Source: Paraglaciecola sp. T6c (GTDB lineage: Bacteria > Pseudomonadota > Gammaproteobacteria > Enterobacterales > Alteromonadaceae). Taken from it: a stretch of 64,000 nt of DNA. Positions 1 through 9,553 of the stretch are shown here, piece after piece (position 1 is the stretch's first letter; each line of letters starts with the position of its first letter). The DNA is taken from NCBI RefSeq assembly GCF_000014225.1, contig NC_008228.1:3162001-3226000 (forward strand). Direction: 5' to 3'. The position numbers and the translations under genes are program-made. The notes under the pieces are model-generated. The model was not told where the DNA came from, did not search any database, and saw only the letters and a list, made by a program, of their open reading frames with translations.

Positions 1-447
1 ACGCTCGTACCCTGCAGGCAGATGATTGACCCTGAGTCCAACGGGCGGACGCACCACCTTATAACCTTGCTTGACATGGCGATAATATAGGCCATCGTGA
101 AAAACAAACGACACACCACCAAAGCGCAAAGCAATACTGTTTACTGGAGCTTTACGCACTAACGCGCCGGTTTTATACACCACCCGTGTTTTTACTATTG
201 GCTTGTGCACCGACGGTGCATGTACAACGTTCTTCTGTATAACCGTTTTATACTCGGGGGAGTGGTGAACGACACTCTTTTTCACCAGCACTTTTTTATC
301 AACGACGTTTTTATTAACGACTTTTTTGTCAGTGGCCTTCTTCACGACCACATCGCCATTATGTCGCTCATTCTTATACTGTGCCTGACTTAGAGGAGAC
401 ACAGCACTTAAGCTAATAACCAAGGGTAACAACCATTTTATATTCAT
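1..447 (-). CDS. DUF6515-like secreted protein, C-terminus cut by window edge
   Basis: Reading leftward from an ATG at 447 the frame stays open to base 1 (149 codons), so the gene continues outside the window. The N-terminus (MNIKWLLPLVISLSAVSPLSQA) is a clear Sec signal peptide of about 22 residues. It is followed by a Lys/Val-rich low-complexity stretch with repeated VVKK/VVNK/VVDK blocks. The last 45 residues contain GLYYRHVKQGYKVVRPPVG and then a motif ending NHLPAGY. A short Tyr-rich strand followed by VVRPPVG and a PxGY is the signature I associate with DUF6515-type small periplasmic proteins. Function is unknown. The family assignment is from memory of the motif. Confidence 0.7.
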   Translation of the reverse strand, partial: MNIKWLLPLVISLSAVSPLSQAQYKNERHNGDVVVKKATDKKVVNKNVVDKKVLVKKSVVHHSPEYKTVIQKNVVHAPSVHKPIVKTRVVYKTGALVRKAPVNSIALRFGGVSFVFHDGLYYRHVKQGYKVVRPPVGLRVNHLPAGYER

Positions 448-874
448 AGTGATTCCTTAATAACGATTTTCGTTACGGGTGATATTAGGCCGCAAAACTG
501 AATATAAACTGACTGCAATGCCCTATGCCCGCTACTTTACGCAAACTTTGTAGTTCTTAACGTTTCTTAACTTTCCCGCCCTTTTTTATTTAACGTTAAT
601 AAGGGTAGCCCTTCACAACAGCAACTTTTTACAACGGCGAAAATATTCAACGTGGGCAAGGTGAATGTGATGTGCGTGCACTTCTTCTTAAAATATAAAG
701 TCACGCTTTTTTTAAATACAGGCCAGAACGTTACTCGCGTATGCATTACCGCTTTTACGGAATGCACATTGGGTTTTCGTCACCGCGCAATTAGCATCAA
801 TCACAAGATATGATTACTTTTTTGCAACAAGTTAATTTACTCTACAAATAAATGGCTATAAATAAGGTGCTCAC
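448..874. other. Intergenic region, divergent promoters
   Basis: This 427-bp AT-rich gap lies between two divergently transcribed genes and must hold both promoters. A leftward ORF at 567-767 has no family resemblance and no start signal, and I treat it as chance. No repeat or RNA structure stands out. Confidence 0.4.
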
Positions 875-1339
875 ATGCAGTTAAACGTAAACGGTACATC
901 CCACGAAGTGGACGTGGATGATGAAATGCCCCTGCTGTGGGTGTTACGTGATGAACTGAATATCACAGGCCCCAAGTTTGGCTGCGGTATTGCGATGTGC
1001 GGTGCCTGCACTGTGCATATTAACGGCCAACCCGCGCGCTCATGCTCTATGCCCGTAGGTCAAGTATCTGGCCTTGTGACCACCATTGAAGGCTTAGGGA
1101 CGCCGGACGCTATGCATGAAGTACAAGCAGCGTGGGTTGAACACCAAGTCGCCCAATGCGGATATTGCCAACCCGGGCAAATTATGTCGGCGGCGGCGTT
1201 ATTGCAAATGAACCTAAATCCTGATGATGAAGCCATTGATCGCGCCATGTCAGCCAATTTATGTCGTTGTGGCACCTACCCGAGAATTCGCGCTGCGGTG
1301 AAAACCGCCGCACAAAATATTCGGGAGAAAAACGCATGA
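875..1339 (+). CDS. 2Fe-2S subunit of molybdenum hydroxylase (IorA/CoxS type)
   Basis: A 154-residue electron-transfer subunit of the xanthine oxidase family, close to the isoquinoline 1-oxidoreductase alpha subunit. The plant-type [2Fe-2S] ligands are at Cys37, Cys42, Cys45 and Cys57. The C-terminal helical [2Fe-2S] domain has CGYC (95-98) and CRC (130-132). Length and both cluster motifs are complete. Its stop overlaps the start of the molybdopterin subunit (ATGA at 1336-1339), so the two are translationally coupled and probably form a complex. In this family electrons from a hydroxylated or oxidised substrate pass from the Mo centre through these clusters to an acceptor, here probably the cytochrome two genes on. 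The substrate (aldehyde or N-heterocycle) cannot be told from sequence. Confidence 0.93.
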   Translation: MQLNVNGTSHEVDVDDEMPLLWVLRDELNITGPKFGCGIAMCGACTVHINGQPARSCSMPVGQVSGLVTTIEGLGTPDAMHEVQAAWVEHQVAQCGYCQPGQIMSAAALLQMNLNPDDEAIDRAMSANLCRCGTYPRIRAAVKTAAQNIREKNA

Positions 1340-3585
1340 GCACACTCGGTAAAATTACCCGTCGCAGCTTTGTGATTGGCTCTGCCGCCATTGCGGGGGG
1401 CGTGCTTTTTGGCGTGTACAAATATAAACAGCCTTACCCTAACCCGCTTAAAAAAGGACTTGCCCCAGGCAATACCGCCCTGACACCTTATGTACTCATT
1501 AATGCAATCGGCGTCACCATTATTGTTCCACGAGCTGAAATGGGCCAAGGGGTCAAAACCACCCTTGCGGCATTAGTCGCAGAAGAGTTGGATATAAACG
1601 TAGAAAACATCACCATTGAACACGGTGTTCCGTCACATGCCTATTACAACGCAGCAGTATTAGAGGAAGGCGTGCCTATTCCCCCTCAAGATAACAGCGC
1701 CATGGCAAAAATGGCCCGAAACTTTATGCATGTACCGGCGAAGTTTTTTGGAGTGCAAGCCACGGGTGGCTCATCATCTACCGTAGATGCGTTCGAAAAA
1801 ATGCGTATGGCCGGTGCGACCGCCAGAGAAGCCCTGCTATTAGCCGCCAGTGCCAAGTTAAATGTGCCGAAAAACACCTTAAGCACAGACAACGGCGAAG
1901 TGATTACACAAGACGGTAAGCGCCTTGCCTACACCGAATTAGCCAGCTTAGCTGCGAGCGTAGAATTACCTGATGACGTAAAGCTAAAACCACAGAGCCA
2001 GTGGAAGCAAATAGGCAAGTCCATTCCCAGAGTGGATATGGTCGAAAAGTGCACCGGTACTGCCACCTTTGGTATCGACGTGCTGCAAGATGAAATGCTC
2101 TACGCTACCGTTAAAGTTAACCCTAATTTGGGTGCGAAATGCAATTCGTATACGGCGAATAATGCCGCGAGCATGAAAGGGGTTAAGGCAATTTTACCCC
2201 TTGCAGATGTGGGCGTTGCGGTGGTTGCTACCAATACTTGGTATGCGTTTAAAGCCGCAGAAAAAATCGATTTTGACTGGGCGAAAACGGACTATGGGCA
2301 AACCACAGAGGACTTATTCGCCTCTGCTATCGCCGCCTTCACCGAAGAGCATCACGACAGCGAAACGCGCAATGATGGCGATGTTGAAGCTGCTATTGGC
2401 CAAGCGGGAGACGCCACCGTGCATCGTGAGTACCGCGCGCCATTGTTAGCCCACGCCACCATGGAGCCCATGAATGCCACGGCATTGATGAAAAATGGCG
2501 AGCTAGATGTATGGGTCGGTACTCAAATGGCCACATATGCGCTGTCCGAAGCCTCACGGGTGTCGGGCATAGACCCAGAAAACATTCGTATTCACACCAC
2601 GTATTTAGGCGGCGGCTTTGGCCGGCGGCTCGAAATGGACTTTATTATTTACGCGGTCATGGTCGCCAAACAGCTTGAAGGCACCCCAGTGAAAGTCACT
2701 TGGACCCGAGAAGAAGACATGACCCACGACAGTTACCGACCTTTCGCTGTAGCGCGCTTTGAAGGCATTACCAAAGGCAAAAGTGTCAGTGCTTTAGATG
2801 TAAAAATATCCTCTCCTTCGGTGATGGAGTCACAAATGGGTCGCCTTGGCGTGTCGATACCCGGGCCAGATAGCACTATAGTGCAGGCCCTATGGGATCA
2901 AGCCTACATGATAGAGAACTACCGCGTGACGGGTTATCGCGTCCCTATGGGTATACCTGTCAGCTCTTGGCGCTCTGTGGGTGCTTCACAAAACGGCTTT
3001 TTTAATGAATCAATGATGGACGAGCTAGCCATTGAAGCGAATGCGGATCCTATTGAGATGCGCTTGGGTCTTATCACCCATCAACCGACCCGAGATGTGC
3101 TTGAAACCGTCGCCAAAATGGCAAATTGGGGACGTGACCTTCCAGAAAACCATGGCTTAGGCGTGGCACTTGTGACCTCGTTTGGGGTGCCCGTGGCTGA
3201 AATTATAGAAGTGGTCAATACACCAAGGGGGATCAAAATACTCAATGTGTACGTGGCCGCCGATGTGGGCATTGCCATTGATCCAGTGAATATCGAGGCA
3301 CAATTAATCTCAGCGGTTAATTTTGGTTTAGCTGGGGCCATGATGGGTGAAATTACCTTATTAGACGGTAAAGTACAGCAGACTAACTTTCACAATTATG
3401 ATGCTATTCGCATGCATCAAGCGCCCGCTATACATAGTAAAATACTCGAAAATGGTGAGCGTATTCGCGGCATCGGTGAACCAGGCACCCCACCAGCAGC
3501 ACCCGCTCTTGCTAATGCCATTTATGCGGCAACGGGTCTTCGCCTACGCGAAATGCCATTTAATAAGCAAATACAGTTTGTTTAG
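1336..3585 (+). CDS. Molybdopterin-binding subunit (IorB type), Tat-exported
   Basis: A catalytic subunit of about 749 residues. I start it at ATG 1336, which overlaps the upstream stop; an open frame extends further upstream but lies inside the previous gene. The N-terminus carries a twin-arginine signal ([14 protein letters not shown]), so the folded cofactor-containing enzyme, probably with the 2Fe-2S subunit hitchhiking, is exported to the periplasm. The Mo-pterin family motifs seen are GGGFGRR near the middle and the C-terminal [14 protein letters not shown] segment. The conserved Glu of GEPG in this family is near the active site. With the diheme cytochrome downstream this is a complete periplasmic aldehyde/heterocycle-oxidising operon. 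Substrate unknown. Confidence 0.92.
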   Translation: MSTLGKITRRSFVIGSAAIAGGVLFGVYKYKQPYPNPLKKGLAPGNTALTPYVLINAIGVTIIVPRAEMGQGVKTTLAALVAEELDINVENITIEHGVPSHAYYNAAVLEEGVPIPPQDNSAMAKMARNFMHVPAKFFGVQATGGSSSTVDAFEKMRMAGATAREALLLAASAKLNVPKNTLSTDNGEVITQDGKRLAYTELASLAASVELPDDVKLKPQSQWKQIGKSIPRVDMVEKCTGTATFGIDVLQDEMLYATVKVNPNLGAKCNSYTANNAASMKGVKAILPLADVGVAVVATNTWYAFKAAEKIDFDWAKTDYGQTTEDLFASAIAAFTEEHHDSETRNDGDVEAAIGQAGDATVHREYRAPLLAHATMEPMNATALMKNGELDVWVGTQMATYALSEASRVSGIDPENIRIHTTYLGGGFGRRLEMDFIIYAVMVAKQLEGTPVKVTWTREEDMTHDSYRPFAVARFEGITKGKSVSALDVKISSPSVMESQMGRLGVSIPGPDSTIVQALWDQAYMIENYRVTGYRVPMGIPVSSWRSVGASQNGFFNESMMDELAIEANADPIEMRLGLITHQPTRDVLETVAKMANWGRDLPENHGLGVALVTSFGVPVAEIIEVVNTPRGIKILNVYVAADVGIAIDPVNIEAQLISAVNFGLAGAMMGEITLLDGKVQQTNFHNYDAIRMHQAPAIHSKILENGERIRGIGEPGTPPAAPALANAIYAATGLRLREMPFNKQIQFV

Positions 3586-3595
3586 GAGCACCATC

Positions 3596-4216
3596 ATGCA
3601 AATGAAATCAATCATGCTAAAAACTATTGCTCTTATTCTTTTGCCTATGCTGTCGTTTGTTTTTAACGCCTCAGCTCAAGTTAACAGCCTTGAGCGGGAA
3701 AACAGCCCTGAGCCATTAAAGGCCCAAGAGGCCAGCCAAGCCTGGAATAAGATCTACGAAGTATTCTCACATCCGCGCTGCGCCAATTGTCACGTACCAG
3801 ATGACAACCTACCCCGCTGGTCTGGTCCAAATTACGGCAAAACTAGCGTGCATGGCATGCATATCTCTGGTGGGCAGAGCCGCATCGGCGTTGAGACCGT
3901 GATGTGTAGCACCTGTCATGCGCACACAAATTCAGATGAGCCACATGGCCCGCCGGGCGCCCCCGTATGGATGCTTGCTCCAGTAGAAATGCTCTGGTGG
4001 CAGCAAAGCTCAAAACAAATTTGCGAGCAAATTAAAGATCCCGCTCGTAATGGGGGGCGCACCCTAGAAGAAGTCGCCCATCATATTGAAGAAGACGAAC
4101 TAGTCCATTGGGGCTGGAACCCAGGTATTGGCCGAGAGCCCGCACCCTATTCGGCCCGAGAAACGGCAGCCTTTGTGAACGTATGGGCAGACGCTGGCGC
4201 CCCCTGCCCCGAATAA
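3596..4216 (+). CDS. Periplasmic diheme cytochrome c of Mo hydroxylase operon
   Basis: A 206-residue protein starting at ATG 3596, eight bases after an AGGAG; longer upstream frames are inside the previous gene. A signal peptide ends near ASA (residues 25-27). There are two CxxCH heme-binding motifs, CANCH at 62-66 and CSTCH at 104-108. The gene follows the molybdopterin subunit by 10 bp, in the usual position of the cytochrome that accepts electrons from IorAB-type dehydrogenases. It most likely passes electrons on to the respiratory chain. The C-terminal 90 residues (His/Trp-rich) have no motif I recognise. Confidence 0.88.
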   Translation: MQMKSIMLKTIALILLPMLSFVFNASAQVNSLERENSPEPLKAQEASQAWNKIYEVFSHPRCANCHVPDDNLPRWSGPNYGKTSVHGMHISGGQSRIGVETVMCSTCHAHTNSDEPHGPPGAPVWMLAPVEMLWWQQSSKQICEQIKDPARNGGRTLEEVAHHIEEDELVHWGWNPGIGREPAPYSARETAAFVNVWADAGAPCPE

Positions 4217-4237
4217 CATAGATTTTTCAAAGGTAAA

Positions 4238-4276
4238 AAACGGGTACCCAGCATAATATTGCCTTGATACCCGTTT
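4238..4276 (-). terminator. Rho-independent terminator after TonB receptor gene
   Basis: Inverted repeat AAACGGGTA (4238-4246) and TACCCGTTT (4268-4276). Read on the minus strand the second arm is followed by a run of six T, placed 30 bp beyond the receptor stop codon. It may also act on the convergent cytochrome operon. Confidence 0.7.
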
Positions 4277-4305
4277 ACCCGTTGCTGAGCCTTAATTTGT
4301 CTCAG

Positions 4306-6426
4306 TTAAAACCGAGCGCGCACACCCAGGCTAACTGAACGACCAGGCAGAGGTATTTCATCTTTTACGTAAGATGAGTGCACTCGTCCCTCTTCATTAG
4401 TTAAATTGCTGCCTTTTAAGTAGAACGTCATATCAAGATCATCAAGCGCTAGATAGTAATTCGCTGCAGCTGACCACATGGTATAGCCGTCTGTGTCCGT
4501 TTCATACGCAGCAATTTTATCTTGTTTACTGTTGCGCACCACTTCGACTTCGCCGTGCCAATTGCCTTGCTCATAATGCAGCGAGCTACCGACCCGCAGC
4601 GGTGGAATTCGCGGCACGTTGCCCCCTTCATCCAACTCTGCACGGGTATAATCACTGAAGACTTCCCAGCGCAGCGATTCAGTCATGTGCACATCAACTT
4701 GGGCTTCAAAGCCATACAATTTGGCGTCTTCTTGCTCAAAGTTGATAACAGATAATCCATCGGTTTCTTCTTCATATTCGCCGTTTAATGCCACATTTGC
4801 AGCATAATTTTCTGCGGTGATTAGTTCACCACCGGCATACACTAAGCCAGTACTTTGCTCGAATATATAATCGCCTACTTGGTTGTAAAATACGCTTGCG
4901 GTGGCGTTCCATGTGTCGTTTTGGTAACGGTACGTCACATCTATATTGTTAGATTCTTCTTTGTTTAGACTGCTAGGTGCCTGATTAACACTGTAAACAC
5001 CGTTTTGCTCATCGATGTTAAAACCGCCCCCAATTTCATAGGTTTGCGAGCCCACATGAGGGCCGTATGAAAACATTTCAGAGGCTGAAGGCGCCCGCTG
5101 GGAATAGGCATAATTGAACGCTAAAGAGTGATGCTCATTTAGGCTCCACACCACACCGGCTGAGCCTGAGAACGAAGTGTAATCTTTATCGTTAAAACCG
5201 ATGCTGTTATTTGTGTCTAGCTGATCATAGAAACTGTTATCAACCTCATGGGTCAGGGTTTCAACTCTTGCGCCTAGTTGCCAGAGCAACGGCCCTGAGT
5301 CGTGCTCTTCCATAACAAATGCGGCGATTGAATTGGTCTTGGTGGGGGGCGAAAAGGCTTCCTCACCCAGCGCTGAGGCATCACTGTAGTTATAATGAGC
5401 GCCCATAACCCCCTTCCAGCCAGCCACTTCTTGATGATCCGCCCATAAGCGCGATTCCACCGATTTGTTTTTAAAGGTGGTGCCTACTTCTTCACCTTCA
5501 AATTCCGTGTGCTGGTAATCAGTGAAGCCATTTTGAAAATGTACCGCCTCAAAGAAACCATCGAGGTTTTTCCAATCAACAACAGCCTGGTAGCGGTCCT
5601 GTTTCAATTTAATGTAAACGTCTTCTTCTACGGGCAAGCCGTATTCTGAATCCATGCGACCGTAAGACAATGCAACGCGCGTATCATCGGTGATCCAACC
5701 ACCCCCTAGGTTAAAACCGTGAGCACTGACGGAGGAATTATCTAATTCGCCGCTACCACCTTCATCATCCACATTGCCAGGCACAGGAATTTTATAATCG
5801 TCGGTGTCGCGATTGTAGCCGTCAACATGAAACACAAAATCCCCAGTTCCCATGTTCAAATCAGTAGATACCGTTTTCGCATCTGCAACATTGTCGTATT
5901 GGGCGAATACCTCACCGGTTAGTCCTTCTTGGCGCTGGGCTGGCAAGCGGTTATCTACCACGTTAACCACACCACCAATGGCACCACTGCCGTAAAGTAA
6001 GGTTGCAGGCCCCCTTAGTACTTCAATTTGGCTGGCCGTTGAGGTTTCAGTGGCAACTTGGTGATCAGGCCCTACTCGAGAGGCGTCGGATGCGTCCAAA
6101 CCATTTTGCACTACCTTAATACGAGGGCCATCTAGGCCACGAATAATTGGGCTACTTGCCACCGGTCCGTAGTACGAACTATGCACACCCGGCACATTAC
6201 TTAAGGTGTCCCCCAAGGTAGCAGCCTGATTTTGGTCTAATTCCTCGCCACTTAAAATAGACACTGGCGTACTGGATTGCAGTACCGTCTTGCTGATGGG
6301 TGATGCAGTGATAAGTAGCGTTTCTAAGTCCGCTTCATCTTTGTGTAAGTTCTTTTCTTGGGCGTGCGCCATTGACGTTAACGCAGCTAATACCGCGATT
6401 AACACAGTTGAGTGTTTCGTTTTCAT
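4306..6426 (-). CDS. TonB-dependent outer-membrane receptor, ZnuD-like
   Basis: The start at 6426 (MKTKHSTVLIAVLAALTSMAHA) gives a proper signal peptide and about 706 residues; ten extra upstream codons are open but would spoil it. A plug domain follows (LLITASPISK..., GPATLLYGSGAIGGVVNVVDNR), then a 22-strand barrel ending in the aromatic SLGVRARF. The extracellular segment near residues 190-290 (SYGRMDSEYGLPVEEDVYIKLKQDRY) resembles the ZnuD group of zinc receptors more than siderophore receptors. A small Cys/His-containing secreted protein is encoded just upstream on the same strand, and a Zur-like half site lies before that. Zinc uptake is my inference; the TonB receptor call is firm. Confidence 0.9.
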   Translation of the reverse strand: MKTKHSTVLIAVLAALTSMAHAQEKNLHKDEADLETLLITASPISKTVLQSSTPVSILSGEELDQNQAATLGDTLSNVPGVHSSYYGPVASSPIIRGLDGPRIKVVQNGLDASDASRVGPDHQVATETSTASQIEVLRGPATLLYGSGAIGGVVNVVDNRLPAQRQEGLTGEVFAQYDNVADAKTVSTDLNMGTGDFVFHVDGYNRDTDDYKIPVPGNVDDEGGSGELDNSSVSAHGFNLGGGWITDDTRVALSYGRMDSEYGLPVEEDVYIKLKQDRYQAVVDWKNLDGFFEAVHFQNGFTDYQHTEFEGEEVGTTFKNKSVESRLWADHQEVAGWKGVMGAHYNYSDASALGEEAFSPPTKTNSIAAFVMEEHDSGPLLWQLGARVETLTHEVDNSFYDQLDTNNSIGFNDKDYTSFSGSAGVVWSLNEHHSLAFNYAYSQRAPSASEMFSYGPHVGSQTYEIGGGFNIDEQNGVYSVNQAPSSLNKEESNNIDVTYRYQNDTWNATASVFYNQVGDYIFEQSTGLVYAGGELITAENYAANVALNGEYEEETDGLSVINFEQEDAKLYGFEAQVDVHMTESLRWEVFSDYTRAELDEGGNVPRIPPLRVGSSLHYEQGNWHGEVEVVRNSKQDKIAAYETDTDGYTMWSAAANYYLALDDLDMTFYLKGSNLTNEEGRVHSSYVKDEIPLPGRSVSLGVRARF

Positions 6427-6501
6427 TGATTTTCTCTTCAGAGCATGAGTACACACCGGTTTTCGAAATGAAAATCGGCCAATTAAGTTGATATGAGTAA
6501 G

Positions 6502-6813
6502 CTAATAATCTGAGGGGGGATCGCGATTACCAGCCGTTTTACTAAACGGCAGAATAACTTGCGCGATAATTAACTTAGTCGTATCTCCTGCAAGAGAAAC
6601 GTCAAATAACGGGGGTGAAAAAAACGCTAACGGACAGTCGTAATCATCAAATGCCACACAAACCGAACAGTGATTGGCAGCCTTCGCTAAATCAGAGGTC
6701 TCGTGCCATTCAAAGACGATATTCGAGGCAAACGAAAACAACAACAAAAACACGACGCTATATTTCAGCATCATGGGCTTGATTAGGGTTCGAGGAGATG
6801 AATAACGCGACAT
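6502..6813 (-). CDS. Small secreted Cys/His-containing protein before TonB receptor
   Basis: 103 residues from ATG 6813; an in-frame double ATG at 6774/6771 gives a tidier signal peptide (MMLKYSVVFLLLFSFASNIV) and may be the true start. Neither start has a clear Shine-Dalgarno. The mature part has WHETSD and a CSVC motif plus a further Cys, a possible metal site. It precedes the ZnuD-like receptor by 75 bp on the same strand, so the two probably form one transcript. It reminds me of DUF2946-type proteins that accompany metal-responsive receptors, but I do not recognise it with confidence. Confidence 0.6.
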   Translation of the reverse strand: MSRYSSPRTLIKPMMLKYSVVFLLLFSFASNIVFEWHETSDLAKAANHCSVCVAFDDYDCPLAFFSPPLFDVSLAGDTTKLIIAQVILPFSKTAGNRDPPSDY

Positions 6814-6814
6814 A

Positions 6815-6829
6815 TGTTATAACGTATCA
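6815..6829. promoter_or_regulatory. Possible Zur box
   Basis: The sequence TGTTATAACGTATCA has a perfect left half of the gammaproteobacterial Zur consensus (TGTTATA-N-TATAACA) and a degraded right half (4 of 7). It sits at the start of the leftward small-protein/TonB-receptor transcript. Weak on its own. Confidence 0.3.
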
Positions 6830-6839
6830 TTTATCATTT

Positions 6840-7217
6840 TAGGGGTCGAGCGAACATCCACTTAATACGTGCTTTGTTACAAAGTCTGCTCGTTACTTGC
6901 GGAAATATTAGCCACCTAACGCATAACGGCTAGATTTTATCGGTCTTGGGGTGTTTACGAAGCATTCACCGAAACGATGGACGATTAGACAATGAGAACG
7001 GCGGTCTCTTGTGCAAAAGCAGCACACCAAGCAATAGTCTATGAGCACAGCGCCTCTGTTGAAACACTGACGCGGTCTTTTGCAGAACGGGCGTAATCTT
7101 AGCTAAGTTAGCTTCGTAACTCTGTTGTGAACTGAGTCGCTGCCCAATACAGGGCACCTTTTACTGGTGCCCTACACATCGTCTCATTTGAACTTACTTA
7201 GCGGCAATAGCGGCAAT
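6840..7217. other. Intergenic region
   Basis: 378 bp between two leftward genes. It contains an inverted repeat, GGGCACC at 7152-7158 and GGTGCCC at 7166-7172, 46 bp after the PEP-CTERM stop codon. This may terminate that gene, but the T tract is poor. A leftward ORF at 6966-7157 shows no family resemblance. Nothing else seen. Confidence 0.4.
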
Positions 7218-7778
7218 TTATGAACGTTTACGGCTAGCTGCAACGCCCGCAAAGCCAAGCATTAACACAAGTAAGCTACTTGGCGCAGAGACAGGCACTT
7301 CATCCAGCGTTACGCTTAGGTTGTAAGCATAATTTGTGAAGGTATCAAAGAACCCTTCGTTTCCGCCAACCGCTAAGGTGTATGAGCCAGCGGTTAAAGC
7401 GATATCGGTTAAGCTACCCCCTAGACCCGGCACAAAAGGGTTATTACCCGCGATGAAATGTAAGTCACCAAATAGGTCAGTAAAATCGCCACCGTTTGAA
7501 AAAGGGATGGCAAAATCATTGACTACACTGCCTTGATAAACACTCAGACCTAAGTTGATTAACGCTGAGCTTGTTATTGATAGGAGTGAATCTTTGCTGA
7601 CGTCAAAGGTCACAAAATCTAGCGCATCCCCGAACGTATCTTCATTAAGCCAGCCACTGTCACCAATCAGTGAATCCGACACGTTCCCATCGTTTGGTAG
7701 AGCAATAATGGATGCCGAAGCCAGTGTGCTTGTGCATAAAGCCACTGTCATCAGAAGTAGAGTAAAATAGCGTTTCAT
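7218..7778 (-). CDS. PEP-CTERM sorted exported protein
   Basis: I start it at ATG 7778, preceded by AAGGAA, giving about 186 residues with a signal peptide (MKRYFTLLLMTVALCTSTLASA). The C-terminus has the full PEP-CTERM tripartite tail: VSAPSSL, a hydrophobic helix LLVLMLGFAGVAA and a basic SRKRS end. Such proteins are processed by an exosortase and usually end up on the surface or in exopolysaccharide matrix. No exosortase is in the window. The body is Gly/Asp/Phe-rich beta structure (residues 30-150) of unknown role. Confidence 0.88.
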   Translation of the reverse strand: MKRYFTLLLMTVALCTSTLASASIIALPNDGNVSDSLIGDSGWLNEDTFGDALDFVTFDVSKDSLLSITSSALINLGLSVYQGSVVNDFAIPFSNGGDFTDLFGDLHFIAGNNPFVPGLGGSLTDIALTAGSYTLAVGGNEGFFDTFTNYAYNLSVTLDEVPVSAPSSLLVLMLGFAGVAASRKRS

Positions 7779-7915
7779 AGTGTAATTCCTTAAATAGACC
7801 CTGCATCTGGCACAAATGAATAGATACGCATTCGTGCCAACGGCGCTGATGATGACCACCAACGCCTACAGATAAAAAGCATTGAAATTGAGAATTGGCG
7901 TAAGTCAGCCAGCCC

Positions 7916-9370
7916 CTAAAGTGCGCCGTTTTCCCAAGGGCCCGTAATAGCAAACGTGACGCCTGGCGACTGCACATTGGCAAACAACCAGCGGCCATGG
8001 AAACACGCCCCTGCCCATTCGCGGCTGGTGAAGCTGCGACGAGCGCTCCCGTCAACTGACTCCCCCACCGAGTCCCAAAAATTAGCTTGAGTGCCAGGAT
8101 AAATGCTGTCGATAGAGGCTAAGTCACCTTCGTCTAACGCAATGTTATTCTCAGCAAATGGAAAGATGTCGCCCGATTTAGTTAACCCCACAAGGCGCTT
8201 AGGATTAGAGCCGCCGTCTTCACATAACAGCATGTTGCCACGTGGGCTGATAGCGATGTTATCTGGACCATCAACTTGGGTGAGCGCGTCTTGAGATTCA
8301 AACAATATGGTGACTGTCTCCTTGCGCGGGTCATAGCAGAACACCTGACCAAGATTAGCTGCGCCACCGGAGGTAGAAACGAAATAAATTTTACCGTCGT
8401 CGTACCAGCAACCTTCTCCGCGCTCTATGATGGCAGCGTTAAATGCTTGGTCGAAACAACGTTCACTCATGGCATCTGGATCTGGCACTTCTTGCCACGT
8501 CACGTCCCACACCGTGCCTTCGACTAAACCACCGCGTAAGTCAACCCGTGGTTGATCGTTTACAACCATCGCATACAGTTTACCGCCTGATTTTAAATCT
8601 CCCCACTGACCCGCTGGTTCAAACTTATAAAAAGCAGACGAACCTGCATCTTCCGTTTCATAAACAAAACCTGTGGCTGGGTCAACCGCTGCTGCCTCAT
8701 GAGAAAAACGCCCCATTTCACGAATAGGTTGTCCATCTGAGATACCAAACCCTGGTACTTCAAAAACGTAACCATGGTTAACGCCCTGAGGACCTGCGTT
8801 CCAGGCGTGAAAAGTCTCTTCGCATGACATCCACGTGCCCCAAGGTGTAACACCACCAGCACAATTGCGTATCGTTCCACCTAGGCTGTTATAAGAAGAT
8901 AAAAACTCGCCCTTTAGTACATCAAACATGATGGTTGAGGTACCGCCATTTTGTGCTTCATTATAGACACCGCGATTCCCTCTGGGAGATGATGGAAAGC
9001 CTTCTCCTTCGGAGCATTCGTGGTTCCGTACCAGTGCGATAACGTTACCTTTTACAGCAGCTACGCCCATTCCGTCATGATCCGTTGGTGTGGGTAATCG
9101 ATCGGCTTGAACTTGACCTGTCCATCCGTATGAGGTGTATTCAAACCCTTCTGGCAGTGATAACAACATTAGGCCTGTCGCTTTATCAGCAGTAGGAAAC
9201 AACGGGCCGTAAGCGCTGCTAAACGGCAAAGATGCCGCTTGTGATTTACTGGATAACGCCATAAATGCCGTACTGGCCGCAGCCACTGAGCCGCCTTTTA
9301 ATACTTGCCTACGGCTAAATGCCGGTTCGATTTTCTCTTCGCTTACTGGTCCTAAATCTTGGTCTAACAT
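7916..9370 (-). CDS. PhoX-family (DUF839) phosphatase, Tat substrate
   Basis: 484 residues. The N-terminus holds a twin-arginine signal (SRRQVLKGGSVAAAS, residues 19-33). The remainder is a beta-propeller of the PhoX/DUF839 family, with metal-site motifs RNHE (about 113), SCEE (about 180), GRFSHEAA (about 218) and late DNI/CEDGG segments. Characterised PhoX enzymes are Ca/Fe-dependent periplasmic phosphatases that need Tat export. At 484 residues this is shorter than the ~600-700 residues typical of PhoX, so the substrate may differ. It lies 183 bp downstream of tatC on the same strand. Confidence 0.85.
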   Translation of the reverse strand: MLDQDLGPVSEEKIEPAFSRRQVLKGGSVAAASTAFMALSSKSQAASLPFSSAYGPLFPTADKATGLMLLSLPEGFEYTSYGWTGQVQADRLPTPTDHDGMGVAAVKGNVIALVRNHECSEGEGFPSSPRGNRGVYNEAQNGGTSTIMFDVLKGEFLSSYNSLGGTIRNCAGGVTPWGTWMSCEETFHAWNAGPQGVNHGYVFEVPGFGISDGQPIREMGRFSHEAAAVDPATGFVYETEDAGSSAFYKFEPAGQWGDLKSGGKLYAMVVNDQPRVDLRGGLVEGTVWDVTWQEVPDPDAMSERCFDQAFNAAIIERGEGCWYDDGKIYFVSTSGGAANLGQVFCYDPRKETVTILFESQDALTQVDGPDNIAISPRGNMLLCEDGGSNPKRLVGLTKSGDIFPFAENNIALDEGDLASIDSIYPGTQANFWDSVGESVDGSARRSFTSREWAGACFHGRWLFANVQSPGVTFAITGPWENGAL

Positions 9371-9553
9371 GGTATCTCCTAAGGATTAATTTTTATTTAT
9401 TCAAAGGTTCAACAGCGCGTTGACGACAACCCCGCAAGCACTAAATTAGCGATATTAGATTACAATTTGTTAGCGTTTTTCTTACGATTTAAGGATGCTT
9501 TTATGGCGTATTTATGTCGAATTTGTGGCGTAAAAATGACACACACCCAGTCG

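Noticed and set aside
567-767. 66-codon leftward ORF
   Set aside because: No homology features, no Shine-Dalgarno, lies in a divergent promoter region.
7555-7770. ORFs antisense to the PEP-CTERM gene
   Set aside because: The minus-strand protein has a signal peptide and sorting tail. The plus-strand frames have neither.
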